From positions 186,001 through 250,000 of the forward strand of contig JACRLR010000018.1 of assembly GCA_016219645.1 (NCBI GenBank): a DNA stretch of 64,000 bases. The letters run 5' to 3'. Position numbers and translations under genes: made by a program. Position 1 is the first letter of the stretch. Each line of letters begins with the position of its first letter. Below are positions 1-8,929 of this stretch, piece after piece. The notes beneath the pieces were generated by a model that saw only the letters and a program-made list of their open reading frames with translations, was not told where the DNA came from and ran no database searches. Origin of the DNA: Nitrospirota bacterium. GTDB taxonomy: Bacteria; Nitrospirota; Nitrospiria; Nitrospirales; Nitrospiraceae.

Positions 1-2
1 CA

Positions 3-1025
3 AAGAAAGCTGCGCGGCCGTCCTATACGCAGATTGCCATCGAATCATTAGTCAAGCTGGCCCGAGCGGACAAGCGGATCGTCGCGATTACAGCTGCAAT
101 GTGTGAAGGGACTGGCCTGAATATTTTCGAGAAAGAGTTTCCGGACCGGCTCTATGACGTCGGGATTGCCGAACAGCATGCAGTGACGTTTGCCGCAGGT
201 CTTGCGACCCAAGGCCTCCGTCCGGTGGTGGCCTTGTATGCCACCTTCTTACAGCGTGCGTACGACCAGGTGGTGCACGATGTCGCGACACAAAACCTGC
301 CAGTGACCTTCTGCATCGATCGCGGTGGACTGGTTGCGGAAGACGGGACGACACACCACGGGGCATTCGATTACGCATTTCTGCGACACATTCCAAACAT
401 GGTCGTCATGGCGCCGAAGGATGAAAATGAGCTGCAGCATATGATGAAAACCTGCGTCCTGCACGATGGGCCTGCTTCGGTGCGCTACCCGCGTGGACTC
501 AGCCTGGGCGTCGCGATGGATAAGGAGCCGGAGGCATTGCCGGTCGGAAAGGGTGAGTTGTTGCGCGATGGCACGGAGGTGGCGATTGTGGCCATCGGTG
601 TGCCGGTCTCCCCTGCCGTGACAGCGGCGAAGCGGCTTGAAGAAGAAGGTATTTCTGCGGCAGTGATTAATGCCCGTTTTGTGAAGCCTCTGGACCAGGA
701 CTTAATCGTCGAGGTAGCGAAGCGGGTTCGATACGTGGTGACGGTTGAAGAAGGCTGCAAAATGGGAGGGTTCGGCTCAGCCGTGCTTGAAGCCCTGTCC
801 GATGGCGGCGTGACCGGTGTGACGACAAAGATTTTGGGGTTGCCGGATTGGTACATCGAGCAAGGGCCGCAGGATTTCCTGCGCGAACGATATGGGTTGA
901 CGGCGGACGGGATCTATCAGAGCGTGAAAGAGTTAATCGACAAGACACCAGCTGTGCCACGAGAACAGTTCACCTTTGCGTCATCGCTCGACCGGCTTCC
1001 GCATGGAGATGAGCAGGGAAGCTGA
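3..1025 (+). CDS. dxs: 1-deoxy-D-xylulose-5-phosphate synthase, C-terminal part
   Basis: The reading frame is open from the window edge, so the start lies upstream. The visible 340 residues cover the pyrimidine-binding and C-terminal domains of DXS, a transketolase-like thiamine-diphosphate enzyme that condenses pyruvate and glyceraldehyde 3-phosphate in the cytosol as the first step of the MEP isoprenoid pathway. The AAMCEGTGL segment, the GIAEQHAVTFAAGLA segment and the DRGGLVAEDGTTHHGAFDYAFLR region are typical of DXS. ispG follows 36 bases downstream on the same strand, so two MEP-pathway genes are probably co-transcribed. Identity is close to certain; only the N-terminal half is missing. 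Confidence 0.96.
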   Translation, partial: KKAARPSYTQIAIESLVKLARADKRIVAITAAMCEGTGLNIFEKEFPDRLYDVGIAEQHAVTFAAGLATQGLRPVVALYATFLQRAYDQVVHDVATQNLPVTFCIDRGGLVAEDGTTHHGAFDYAFLRHIPNMVVMAPKDENELQHMMKTCVLHDGPASVRYPRGLSLGVAMDKEPEALPVGKGELLRDGTEVAIVAIGVPVSPAVTAAKRLEEEGISAAVINARFVKPLDQDLIVEVAKRVRYVVTVEEGCKMGGFGSAVLEALSDGGVTGVTTKILGLPDWYIEQGPQDFLRERYGLTADGIYQSVKELIDKTPAVPREQFTFASSLDRLPHGDEQGS

Positions 1026-1061
1026 CGGAAGGCGTGAGGGGGTAAGGCGAGAGTTAGGCGA

Positions 1062-2246
1062 ATGCATATCACGAGACGGAAAACCAGGCAGATTCAAGTC
1101 GGCAAGGTCAAGATCGGCGGAGACGCCCCTGTGTCCGTTCAGTCGATGTGTTCGACGGATACGCGCGATACCGCTGCGACGATCGAGCAAATCCGCCAGC
1201 TGGAGGCAGCAGGGTGTGAAGTGATCCGTGTCGCCGTGCCGGACGATGAAGCGGCGGCTGCGCTGCCCAAGATCAAAGCAGCCATGACCGTCCCACTGAT
1301 TGCGGACATTCATTTCGATCATCGACTGGCATTGAAAGCCGCGAAGGTTGTGGACTGCGTCCGGATCAATCCTGGCAATATCGGGGCCTGGTGGAAAGTC
1401 GAAGAAGTCATCAAGGCTGTGAACGATCACAACATTCCAATCCGCGTGGGAGTCAATGGCGGCTCGCTGGAGCGGGATCTGTTGGACAAGTACGGGTGGC
1501 CCTCACCGGAAGCGCTGGCTGAGTCTGCGCTCAATGCCGTCCATGCCCTCGAGGATGTGGGCTTCACGAACATGAAGGTGTCCCTGAAGGCGTCGGATGT
1601 ACACCACGCAATCGATGCCTACTGGTTGTTCGCCCACCAGTCGGATTATCCGCTGCATATCGGAATTACAGAGGCAGGAACAGCGATGACCGGGGCAGTC
1701 AAATCCACCATGGGTCTCGGGTACTTGCTCTCGCAGGGGATCGGCGACACCTTGCGTGTATCGCTTGCGGCTGATCCGGTCGAGGAAGTGAAGGTGGGAT
1801 TCGAAATCTTGAAGTCGCTCGAACTGCGGCATCGAGGGATCAATGTCATTGCCTGTCCGACCTGTGGCCGTGTAGAGATCGATGTGGTCAGAATGGCCAA
1901 TGAACTGGAAAAGAAGCTCGGCCATATTAAGACCCCCCTCAACGTATCGGTCCTCGGCTGTGTCGTGAACGGGATCGGCGAAGGGAAGGAAGCGGATATC
2001 GGGATCGCTGGAGGCGAAGGCAAGGGTATCTTATTTAAGAAGGGCAAGCTTGTCCGCAAGGTGCCGATCGAAGAGTTGATGGATACGCTGATTTATGAAG
2101 TCGAGCTGATGGCCAAAGAAAAAGATGCTGAAGGAAACGGGGAGGTCATTGCTCCTTCGAGTGAAGGATGGGAGTCCCTTAATCCTGCATCAGATCGGTC
2201 CTCGACACTCGGAAAAGAAATTCCAGTTCTCTCCAGTAAGCGGTAG
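1062..2246 (+). CDS. ispG: 4-hydroxy-3-methylbut-2-enyl diphosphate synthase (GcpE)
   Basis: A 394-residue IspG of the short bacterial two-domain type. It reductively opens 2-C-methyl-D-erythritol 2,4-cyclodiphosphate to HMBPP using a [4Fe-4S] cluster. The N-terminal TIM barrel begins with VQSMCSTDTRDTAATIEQI and contains PLIADIHFDHRLAL and INPGNIG. The C-terminal ferredoxin-like domain supplies the cluster cysteines in ACPTCGR and the later GCVVNGIGEG motif. About 40 residues after the catalytic core are poorly conserved and Ser/Glu-rich. It follows dxs closely. Together with the downstream hpnH this points to a locus for isoprenoid and hopanoid supply. Confidence 0.97.
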   Translation: MHITRRKTRQIQVGKVKIGGDAPVSVQSMCSTDTRDTAATIEQIRQLEAAGCEVIRVAVPDDEAAAALPKIKAAMTVPLIADIHFDHRLALKAAKVVDCVRINPGNIGAWWKVEEVIKAVNDHNIPIRVGVNGGSLERDLLDKYGWPSPEALAESALNAVHALEDVGFTNMKVSLKASDVHHAIDAYWLFAHQSDYPLHIGITEAGTAMTGAVKSTMGLGYLLSQGIGDTLRVSLAADPVEEVKVGFEILKSLELRHRGINVIACPTCGRVEIDVVRMANELEKKLGHIKTPLNVSVLGCVVNGIGEGKEADIGIAGGEGKGILFKKGKLVRKVPIEELMDTLIYEVELMAKEKDAEGNGEVIAPSSEGWESLNPASDRSSTLGKEIPVLSSKR

Positions 2247-2260
2247 ATCCCACCTTTAGC

Positions 2261-2380
2261 AGGATGCTCAAAAAGGCTGTCCAGCAAGGCCGCAGTGAAC
2301 GAAGAGGCGAGGCATACGATTCGGTATGTTGAGCTTCTGAGCGAAGCGAGAACGCCGCTGGCAGACTTTTTCAGCATCCT
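2261..2380. repeat. Repeat family A, copy 1 (palindromic, about 120 bp)
   Basis: The ends are inverted repeats: AGGATGCTCAAAAA on the left and TTTTTCAGCATCCT on the right. Inside lies a second inverted pair, a segment reading CCAGCAAGGCCGCAG opposite GCCGCTGGCAGAC. Related copies are at 5984-6102 and 20458-20583 (opposite orientation), with half copies at 10976 and 62024. It sits between ispG and tRNA-Cys. It codes for nothing convincing and would form a long hairpin in RNA. Confidence 0.85.
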
Positions 2381-2424
2381 GTGCTAGCCTCTCGCCTCTT
2401 TCCCAGACTATAATGCGTGCTTAG

Positions 2425-2500
2425 GGCGCCGTACCCAAGTGGTTAAGGGAGCAGTCTGCAAAACTGCGATGCAGCGGTTCGACCCCGCTCGGCGCCTCCA
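2425..2500 (+). tRNA. tRNA-Cys (GCA)
   Basis: A complete cloverleaf: acceptor GGCGCCG pairs perfectly with CGGCGCC, the D-arm closes CCC with GGG, the anticodon stem is GCAGT/ACTGC with loop CTGCAAA (anticodon GCA), and the T-arm is AGCGG-TTCGACC-CCGCT. The discriminator is T and CCA is encoded. A repeat-A copy lies just upstream and a T/G-rich hairpin just downstream. Confidence 0.97.
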
Positions 2501-2517
2501 CACCGCACTGGTGCGTG

Positions 2518-2606
2518 GTCTGTCTGGTTCATCTGGTCTATCTGGTTTGTTTGGTTCATTGAGTTGGTCTGGTTCAACCAAATAGACCAGACAGACCGAA
2601 CAGACT
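2518..2606. repeat. Repeat family C, copy 1 (low-complexity TGGTT hairpin)
   Basis: A strand built from TCTGGT and TTGGTT units (2518-2575) is followed by its near complement made of ACCAAAT/AGACCAGAC units (2575-2606), giving a long imperfect hairpin directly after tRNA-Cys. A similar structure is at 18427-18513. It may act as a terminator-like structure; no function is shown. Confidence 0.75.
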
Positions 2607-2866
2607 AAATGGGCCATCCCGATACCCTACCACTCCCCTGCCGGCCATCGACGTCCTGCCTCCCGGAGCGACCCTTCCAGACTGCTCTGGGAAGAAAGTC
2701 CGGCAGAGAACGGATGACTTGTGGAGATCGTCGTACACATGGTGGTGGAAAGTAAATTGACGGGCGACAAAATGGAGTGCTAGAATCTCAAACGTCTACA
2801 ACCTGCTAGTTCGGTGGCCGGATCGCCATCGTCACCATTACAGATTAAAAAGAAGGAGAGAGAGGA
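2607..2866. other. Intergenic region before hpnH
   Basis: This stretch of about 260 bases has no open frame that looks coding. It contains a good sigma-70-type promoter (listed separately), a likely leader of about 70 bases and the ribosome site AAGGAGAGAGAGG before hpnH. A segment reading GGGAAGAAAGTCCGG recalls part of RNase P RNA, but the rest of that RNA is absent. Confidence 0.6.
2757..2786 (+). promoter_or_regulatory. Predicted sigma-70 promoter of hpnH
   Basis: A -35 box TTGACG (2757-2762) and a -10 box TAGAAT (2781-2786) are separated by 18 bases. The predicted start near 2793 would give a leader of about 70 bases to hpnH. Confidence 0.65.
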
Positions 2867-3883
2867 ATGGCCGTTCCACTTTCCCAGATGGCTACTGTCA
2901 CGAAGTATGTGCTTGCCCAGAAGATGAAAGGGGTGAAGCGGTATCCTCTCGTGTTGATGTTGGAACCCCTATTCCGTTGCAATTTGGCCTGCGCCGGCTG
3001 CGGAAAAATTCAATATCCTGATCATGTGCTGGACAAGCGGCTCACCCCCGAGCAGTGTTGGGCGGCGGCGGAGGAATGTGGTGCTCCGATCGTCAGTATC
3101 CCAGGCGGCGAACCCATGATCCATCCCGAGATGCCCAAGATTGTCCGTGGGTTGGTTGAGCAGAAGCGGTATATCTATCTCTGCACCAATGCAATTTTGA
3201 TGGAGCGAAAACTCGACGAGTATCAGCCTTCAAAGTTCCTGACATTCAGCGTCCATATGGATGGCCTGAAGGACGAACACGATTTAGCTGTGTGTCGAGA
3301 TGGTGTCTATGACGTGGCGGTGAAGGCGATCAAGGCGGCACTGAAGCGGGGACACCGCGTTACGACCAATACGACTCTCTTCGACGATGCCAATCCCGAG
3401 CGGGTGAGGAAATTTTTCGATGCCATGACGGAGCTCGGCGTCGAAGGCATGATGATCTCGCCTGGCTACAGTTACCAGAAAGCGCCGGACAAGCAGCATT
3501 TTCTGAAGCGAGAACGCACGAGGGAATTATTTTCTCGTATTTTGGGGAACCCAAAGAAGGAGTGGCAGTTCAATCAATCACCACTCTTCTTGGATTTCTT
3601 GATGGGGCGGCGGGAGTATCAATGCACCCCCTGGGGTAATCCGACCTATAACGTGTTTGGATGGCAGAAGCCCTGCTATTTGCTGCAAGAAGGCTACGCG
3701 AAGACGTTCCGTGAATTGATGGACAGCACGGAATGGAATCACTATGGAACAGGGCGGAATGAGAAATGCGCCGATTGCATGGTGCATTGCGGGTATGAAC
3801 CGTCCGCAGTCGAAGATACGTTCGGAACGATGTCCGGGTTCGGCCGGACCGTCAAGCTGACGATGGTCCCCACCTCGCGATGA
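2867..3883 (+). CDS. hpnH: Adenosyl-hopene transferase (radical SAM)
   Basis: 338 residues, the usual HpnH length. HpnH links an adenosyl group to diploptene, the first step of hopanoid side-chain extension. The radical-SAM cluster motif is C-NLA-C-AG-C in the segment RCNLACAGCGKIQYP, followed by SIPGGEP (the SAM-binding GGEP motif). The C-terminal part contains the Cys-rich segment KCADCMVHCGYEPSAVEDTF, characteristic of this family. A strong ribosome site GGAGAGAGAGG precedes the ATG. It has its own predicted promoter. Neighbouring dxs and ispG supply the isoprenoid precursors of hopene. Confidence 0.95.
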   Translation: MAVPLSQMATVTKYVLAQKMKGVKRYPLVLMLEPLFRCNLACAGCGKIQYPDHVLDKRLTPEQCWAAAEECGAPIVSIPGGEPMIHPEMPKIVRGLVEQKRYIYLCTNAILMERKLDEYQPSKFLTFSVHMDGLKDEHDLAVCRDGVYDVAVKAIKAALKRGHRVTTNTTLFDDANPERVRKFFDAMTELGVEGMMISPGYSYQKAPDKQHFLKRERTRELFSRILGNPKKEWQFNQSPLFLDFLMGRREYQCTPWGNPTYNVFGWQKPCYLLQEGYAKTFRELMDSTEWNHYGTGRNEKCADCMVHCGYEPSAVEDTFGTMSGFGRTVKLTMVPTSR

Positions 3884-3971
3884 CGGGCTGCGTGAAGCGT
3901 CGTTCGTCTCTCGTCGTTTGCACGAAAGACACACGCTTCACGAGACACGCTTCACGTTTCACGACTCCTCA

Positions 3972-4364
3972 ATGACCGATACCAAGAATCACAGTGGTAG
4001 TGTGACCGGATCGCCGCAAGGCCGCGTATTTCAGCCGGCTTCCTTCTCCGAACTCGTCGAGGCGGTAGAGGTGGCGTTTGATTATCGCGGCGATGTGACT
4101 ATATCATTGAAATCCGGCGAATCCCTCAGTGGATACCTCTTCAATCGCCAGGTCAGGGAGTCCGATTCCTCTATTGACGTGTTTCCTTCCGATGCTTCTC
4201 CGGCTCGCCAGATCCGGTATGACCAGATCGTGACAATCGCCTTTACCGGGGAGGATACGGCCACTGGGAAATCCTGGGAAAGCTGGATTGCCAAGAAAGA
4301 ATCGGAGCGACGAGCCGAAATCGCTCGTGTCGCAGCCGACGCAAAAGCGCGAGGAATCTTGTAA
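3972..4364 (+). CDS. Conserved hypothetical protein, possible Sm-like beta fold
   Basis: 130 residues from the ATG at 3972. An upstream in-frame ATG at 3918 would add 18 residues read from repeated CTTCACG units, so it is rejected. The middle (DVTISLKSGESLSGYLFNR, then IRYDQIVTIAFTGEDTA) alternates short beta strands as in small barrel (Sm-like) domains. The end is an Arg/Ala-rich helix. There is no signal peptide or membrane segment. It follows hpnH after about 90 bases containing repeated TTCACG/GAAACG-type motifs. Function unknown; the fold is only a guess from the pattern. Confidence 0.6.
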   Translation: MTDTKNHSGSVTGSPQGRVFQPASFSELVEAVEVAFDYRGDVTISLKSGESLSGYLFNRQVRESDSSIDVFPSDASPARQIRYDQIVTIAFTGEDTATGKSWESWIAKKESERRAEIARVAADAKARGIL

Positions 4365-4513
4365 GGTCCCTTTTTCCCCTTCTGCTCTCCGTTCTGTTTT
4401 TCATTCCGAAGCCGCATCGTTGAGCACAATCCACAAGTGCTTGAAAACAGGCTCACCCGTCCATTATCTCTGAGTGCCACTTCGTTGACAACGTGTAGGG
4501 GCTATGTTAAAAA

Positions 4514-5140
4514 TTGCCCTTTAAAATTGGCCAAGGTCTGCCAAATTGGGCGAGACGGACGCTACGCTCGGCGACGGAAAGAGTCGTCAGTCCGGAGCAT
4601 GTGAGGCACATACAGGCTGTACAGAATAGGTCACGCTGGCGGGAATGGATCCTGGCCATTGCGGTATTGGTTGGGCTCCCTTCTGTGGTGTCTGCGACGC
4701 ATGAAGCTGACCATCGGTTTACGGTCGAAGGGTATGTCTGCGGAGCTGATGGAAAAAGCAGTGCGGATACTGATGTGCTCGTCAAGGATACCAGGATTTC
4801 CTACGGACAGGTCGTAAAGACTGACGGGGAGGGGTACTACAAAGCGTCATTCCACCTTCATAACGACAATCTTGACGACCCGCTTCTCATTGAAGCCAAA
4901 GGAGAGCGGCAAGAACGGAAAGTATCGTTTGACCCAAAGGATTTAGAGACGGAGCGGGTCATCCAGGTCAATTTTGGGAGCGGTTGCGTACGAGACAAGG
5001 GTAGCGATTTTTTATGGCTCTATCTAGGGTCGGGGGCCATGGCGGTGGCAGTCGGCGGCTTCATTGGAGCCAAATTGATTCGTTCAATGCGAAGGCAGGA
5101 GCCGAAACGAGGGAAGTCCCAGGGGAAGCATAAGAAGTAG
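4514..5140 (+). CDS. Exported membrane-anchored protein with a transthyretin-like domain
   Basis: Up to 208 residues from a TTG at 4514. The true start may be a GTG near 4600 (VRHIQAVQ) with GGAG just upstream, because the export signal WILAIAVLVGLPSVVSA comes shortly after it. The following 100 residues (FTVEGYVCGADGKSSADTDVLV, then VVKTDGEGYYKASFHLH) look like a carboxypeptidase-regulatory or transthyretin-like beta sandwich. A C-terminal transmembrane helix (LWLYLGSGAMAVAVGGFIGAKLI) and a basic tail anchor it. It lies just before the respiratory cluster, so a role in the cell envelope is plausible but unproven. Confidence 0.6.
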   Translation: MPFKIGQGLPNWARRTLRSATERVVSPEHVRHIQAVQNRSRWREWILAIAVLVGLPSVVSATHEADHRFTVEGYVCGADGKSSADTDVLVKDTRISYGQVVKTDGEGYYKASFHLHNDNLDDPLLIEAKGERQERKVSFDPKDLETERVIQVNFGSGCVRDKGSDFLWLYLGSGAMAVAVGGFIGAKLIRSMRRQEPKRGKSQGKHKK

Positions 5141-5329
5141 CCGATGCAGTCCGTGGGGATGGCGTGCACCTCGCTGGATCGGTAATCGGAGTAGCCGGGG
5201 AGTACGAGTGTCGTCACGGTATTCTTTAGATTTTCGCTTTTGCCGGGTAGGGAGCTTCCTGGTGGAGGCATTTTTTTTGTCTTCGTCTGAGAGTGACCCG
5301 TCTTTGATAGAGCGAGGAAAGAGGAACGG

Positions 5330-5875
5330 ATGAAGGTCATGAAACAGTTTAGAGTCTTGCAGCTGGCAGTCCTCGTGGGAGTAGGGCTTTTCCTGACGGC
5401 ATGTGGAGGAGAAGGAGGTGGGGAAGGGCCGATCGTCCCGCCGCCGCCGGCCCCTGCTGAGTGGGCTGACAAACATATGCCGTCTGACTGGTGGACCGAC
5501 GCGGCCAAACTCGAAGAAGGGCGCAAACTTTACACCGGTGAGACAAATCCTGATGTGAATTGTGGGAGCTGTCACGGTAAGGATGGGAAACCGACCAAGG
5601 CCGGCGCCCGAGACTTTCGCGTCTCGGATCGGATGAAGCTCTATTCCGACTCAGTGTGGGCCTGGCGGATCGCCGAAGGAGTTCCCAATACAAAGATGAA
5701 GGCATGGAAGAGCAAGCTGTCGGAGGAAGATATCTGGAAGCTTGTGTTGTTTACGGCGAGCTACGGGTTGCCTGGGAAGAGATGGGACACCGCAACGAAA
5801 TCTTGGGTTGATGCGGCAAGTGCCTCGGCAGCTCCTACTGCAGTTCCCGCTGTTCAGGAACCGGCCGGCAAGTGA
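5330..5875 (+). CDS. Cytochrome c lipoprotein
   Basis: 181 residues. The N-terminus is a lipoprotein signal ending LFLTAC, followed by a Gly/Pro-rich linker. A single haem c site CGSCH lies near residue 80. After it, the WRIAEGVPNTKMKAWKSKLSEEDIWKLVLFTASY segment supplies the distal Met and the C-terminal helix of class I cytochromes. The tail is Ala/Pro-rich. GAGGAAAGAGGAACGG precedes the ATG. It heads the respiratory region and may pass electrons to the membrane complexes encoded downstream. Confidence 0.9.
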   Translation: MKVMKQFRVLQLAVLVGVGLFLTACGGEGGGEGPIVPPPPAPAEWADKHMPSDWWTDAAKLEEGRKLYTGETNPDVNCGSCHGKDGKPTKAGARDFRVSDRMKLYSDSVWAWRIAEGVPNTKMKAWKSKLSEEDIWKLVLFTASYGLPGKRWDTATKSWVDAASASAAPTAVPAVQEPAGK

Positions 5876-5983
5876 TGAGGGGTTCGTTCCAGCAGTCGCG
5901 ACAAGCAGACTGCGGAGAGGTTTGTGGGTACACCGGGACGTCATGGGGCCTCCTGGTCCCGGATACGAGGATGTACTCCACGT

Positions 5984-6102
5984 AGGATGTTCAATAAGGC
6001 TTTCCAGCAAGGCCGCAGGGAGCGCAGCGGGGACGCGTACGCTTCGGTACGTAGATTCTCCGAGTGCTGCGAGAACCTCGCTGGTAGATTCTTCAGCATC
6101 CT
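5984..6102. repeat. Repeat family A, copy 2
   Basis: Begins AGGATGTTCAATAAGGCT and ends CTTCAGCATCCT, with the same internal CCAGCAAGGCCGCAG segment as copy 1 and the same orientation. The centre contains the small palindrome GCGTACGCTTCGGTACGT. It lies in the 509-base gap between the lipoprotein cytochrome and the first bd-like gene; the rest of that gap shows no gene. Confidence 0.8.
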
Positions 6103-6384
6103 GCCAGATCTTCTCGTTGTCCCCGTTCATGTTTTTGTTGAATTGTCGCACGGTTCACGGTGAAATGACGCTAGTCGGTACAACCCGCAACCTCCTGACG
6201 CCCAAGACCTTCGGTTGCAGGGAATGAGCGGGGTGAAGAGCGGATACCGTGGAACCGGAAAAGAGGATGGGCCTTGGCCGTCTCTTCGATACGCTGGCTT
6301 TAATCTTAATCTAATGACAAGAGCGTATGCTGCGGATATCTCGATGTCGGACGGCCTCCTAGCGAGGAGAGGCGTTGAAATACT

Positions 6385-8088
6385 ATGAAAATGTGGCAGC
6401 GCGGTCTGACGTTCGTCTGTGCGCTCCTGGTGTTGTTCGGCGGTGCGGCCTATGCCCAAACTCCCGGCCTGTCTGCGGTGGAGTTTCCCTATACAGGAAA
6501 TCGGACCGCCGTATGGATTGTCGCCCAGCTGCACACGCTCTTCGGGGCGTTCATTCTCGGCGCCCCGATCTTTATCGTCATCTCAGAATGGTTAGGCTAT
6601 CGGAAACAGGACCTTCGGTACGACCGCTTGGCCAAAGAGGTCACCAAGGTCACGGTCATTCTCTTCAGCATAACGGCTCTGACAGGGGGCCTGTTTATTT
6701 TCGTGCTCCTCGCCGCATACCCGCAGTTTACCTCGTGGTTCATCAATCAATTCTATCTCGTGTTTGCGGTGATCTACCCGCTTCTGTTCATCGGTGGGAC
6801 GATCGTGTTGTACGCGTATTTCTACACGTGGGATGCCTGGAAGGGTGAAAAGAAGGGGCGGCATATCGCGCTTGGTGTGCTCCTCAATCTCCTCTGTATG
6901 GTCACGATGTTTGTGATCAATGGCCCGACATCGTTCATGAATACTCCGCTGAAGGGCGAAGGTGTCTCGCCACAAGATCTCCTGGCAGCGGCGAGCTTGT
7001 GGGAGAAGATCGCCAATCAAAGCTGGATGCCGCTGAATCTCCACCGGATCGACGGTAACGTGGCGTTCGGAGGATTCGTGACAGGTATGATCGCCGCCTA
7101 TATGTATATGGGGGCAAAAACGCAAGAAGATCGGGCCTACTACGATTGGATGGGTTTCATCGGAAATTTGATCGCCGTGGGCGCGACGCTGTTCCAGCCC
7201 TTCACGGGATTACTGATGGCGTATGAGATGTGCGATTACGATTTTTCGTTCTGTCCGTACATGATGGCCGACCAGCTCTCGATGTTTTTCGAAATGCAGG
7301 GGGCAATGGTCGGACTGATGTTCCTGGCGATCAACTATTACGCCTGGCTCAGTCTAAAGCGCATTGAGGGGGCCGAAAGGGTCCGGATGACGATCCTGAC
7401 ACCCATCGTCATAGTGGCGTTACCCTTCGTCATGATGGCGGTGATGAATATCTATTGGATTCCCGACCCGAAGGGGCTGCTGTTCCTCCTGCCGTTGATT
7501 CTGGCGCCATTTCTTTTGGGTCGATTCATCCCGTGGACGGTCTCTGCGCGGACGGTGATTAAAATCGGCTTTTTGATGATCATCGTGAGCGATGCGATCT
7601 GGCTCACTCCCCGCGGATTCGCGGCCACCGGCGCCAATCTGGCGCCGGGGTTGGAACTGCCGTCGGATTGGGACATCCTGGCCACGATGCCGGCGAAAGT
7701 TTCCGCGATGTTCACGTTGGTGTTTGCCACGGTCGTCAACTATATTTTGTATAACCGGGCCATCAAGCAAGGCATGATCCACTGGGGGAAAATAGATTTC
7801 ACCTCCCAGTTCGTGTTGATATTCCTCGCGTTCACGTCAATCTGGACGATGGGTTTGATGGGCGCGGTCCGTTCGCTGGTGCGGAAGTTCTTCCACACCT
7901 ACAGTTTGGTGCCCGACCTCACCGCGGAGTCGTTCACGCCGACTCTGTCCTATTCTGCCTGGTGGATTACCGGGATTACCGTCGTCTTTTTCGCCGTCGT
8001 AAGTTTGGCTATCATCGTGGCGCTTCGGCCTTCCGAGTCGAAGGGCCATGTACCCGAACGCACCCCTGTGCCTGCTAGGGCCAAGTAA
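6385..8088 (+). CDS. Cytochrome bd-like oxidase subunit I homologue (first copy)
   Basis: 567 residues with an N-terminal export signal (to AAYAQ) and about 13 membrane segments. The fold is CydA-like. His50 in the first core helix (WIVAQLHTLFGAFILG) and His220 (MPLNLHRIDGNVAFGG) are candidate haem ligands. The quinol-binding Q-loop motif of true CydA (GWxxxExGRQPW) is not visible, and no CydB gene follows. It starts a co-directional cluster with a Rieske/cytochrome b pair and several cytochromes c, so electron exchange with cytochrome c is more likely than direct quinol oxidation. This is inference. Whether it reduces oxygen cannot be judged from sequence alone. Confidence 0.82.
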   Translation: MKMWQRGLTFVCALLVLFGGAAYAQTPGLSAVEFPYTGNRTAVWIVAQLHTLFGAFILGAPIFIVISEWLGYRKQDLRYDRLAKEVTKVTVILFSITALTGGLFIFVLLAAYPQFTSWFINQFYLVFAVIYPLLFIGGTIVLYAYFYTWDAWKGEKKGRHIALGVLLNLLCMVTMFVINGPTSFMNTPLKGEGVSPQDLLAAASLWEKIANQSWMPLNLHRIDGNVAFGGFVTGMIAAYMYMGAKTQEDRAYYDWMGFIGNLIAVGATLFQPFTGLLMAYEMCDYDFSFCPYMMADQLSMFFEMQGAMVGLMFLAINYYAWLSLKRIEGAERVRMTILTPIVIVALPFVMMAVMNIYWIPDPKGLLFLLPLILAPFLLGRFIPWTVSARTVIKIGFLMIIVSDAIWLTPRGFAATGANLAPGLELPSDWDILATMPAKVSAMFTLVFATVVNYILYNRAIKQGMIHWGKIDFTSQFVLIFLAFTSIWTMGLMGAVRSLVRKFFHTYSLVPDLTAESFTPTLSYSAWWITGITVVFFAVVSLAIIVALRPSESKGHVPERTPVPARAK

Positions 8089-8124
8089 CGGGTGCGGAAC
8101 GCCTGCTGAGAGAACGAGAATCGC

Positions 8125-8928
8125 ATGGGCAATGTGATGAAGAAGCTGGCGATCGGTCTGGTAGTGGGCGGTGTACTGGTCGGCGTCGCGAGGGGGCTCG
8201 AGTTTCCCTTCGTCTTTCAGATGCTGTTCCTTGGCTTCGCGATGCTGGGGGCGTTCGTTTTCATGCTGCTGGATGCGCCGCCGCTCAGGACTATGAGCGG
8301 GGGGAAATCGGTGTTTGCCCTCGTGGCGTTCTATCTGCTGTTGTGTGCAGTCTGTATCGCCGGCGCGGCGTTTCTGCCGCAATTTGACCCCGAAGATGAA
8401 AAGGGGAAGATCGCAAAGATTTTGAAGTCCCAGATCGAGGCCTCTGAAAAGGGGAAAACCGAGGAATTGATCGCGCGTGCCAAGGCGCTTGATGAGCAGG
8501 TCAAAGCCCTGGAGGTGCGGCTCAAGGCACTGGGCACGGATCAGGTCGTGCCGGCGCCGCAGCAGGCCGGGACGCCTCCTGCCCCAACGCCCAGTGTGGC
8601 GGTCGGCGATTTTATGAAGCTGGGAGAAGAACAGTGGCAGCTGATGGAATGCTACAACTGCCACAAGCTGAGGGGTGAGGGTGGAAAGAAGCGCGGTCCG
8701 GAGCTGGATAACATCGGCTCGTTTCTGACGGTCGACGAGATTAAGCAGAAAATTAGCGATCCCAAGAGTTTCATGGCCGAGGGATTCGAGAAGGAATGGG
8801 AGAAGGGCAGGATGCCCGACAAGTTTAAAGACCTCATGGAGCCAAAGGATCTTCAGGCGCTCGCGTCCTGGTTGGGGACATTCAAGAATACATCGGTCAA
8901 CACGCCGAAGCCGATTAAGAAGAAGTAG
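8125..8928 (+). CDS. Membrane-bound cytochrome c with coiled-coil linker
   Basis: 267 residues. Three membrane helices occupy roughly residues 8-90 (for example FVFQMLFLGFAMLGAFVFMLL). A charged coiled coil (residues 95-145, KIAKILKSQIEASEKGK onward) and a Pro-rich linker follow. The C-terminal class I cytochrome domain has the haem site CYNCH at about residue 176 and a Met-containing segment GRMPDKFKDL. One base separates its stop from the Rieske gene start, so translation is coupled. It probably serves as the cytochrome c subunit of the bc-type complex encoded next. Confidence 0.88.
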   Translation: MGNVMKKLAIGLVVGGVLVGVARGLEFPFVFQMLFLGFAMLGAFVFMLLDAPPLRTMSGGKSVFALVAFYLLLCAVCIAGAAFLPQFDPEDEKGKIAKILKSQIEASEKGKTEELIARAKALDEQVKALEVRLKALGTDQVVPAPQQAGTPPAPTPSVAVGDFMKLGEEQWQLMECYNCHKLRGEGGKKRGPELDNIGSFLTVDEIKQKISDPKSFMAEGFEKEWEKGRMPDKFKDLMEPKDLQALASWLGTFKNTSVNTPKPIKKK

Positions 8929-8929
8929 G

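Noticed and set aside
2640-2850. Possible RNase P or other structured RNA upstream of hpnH
   Set aside because: Only a short GAAAGTCCGG-like stretch matches; the rest of the RNA core and its closing helices are absent, and the region has a normal promoter and leader.
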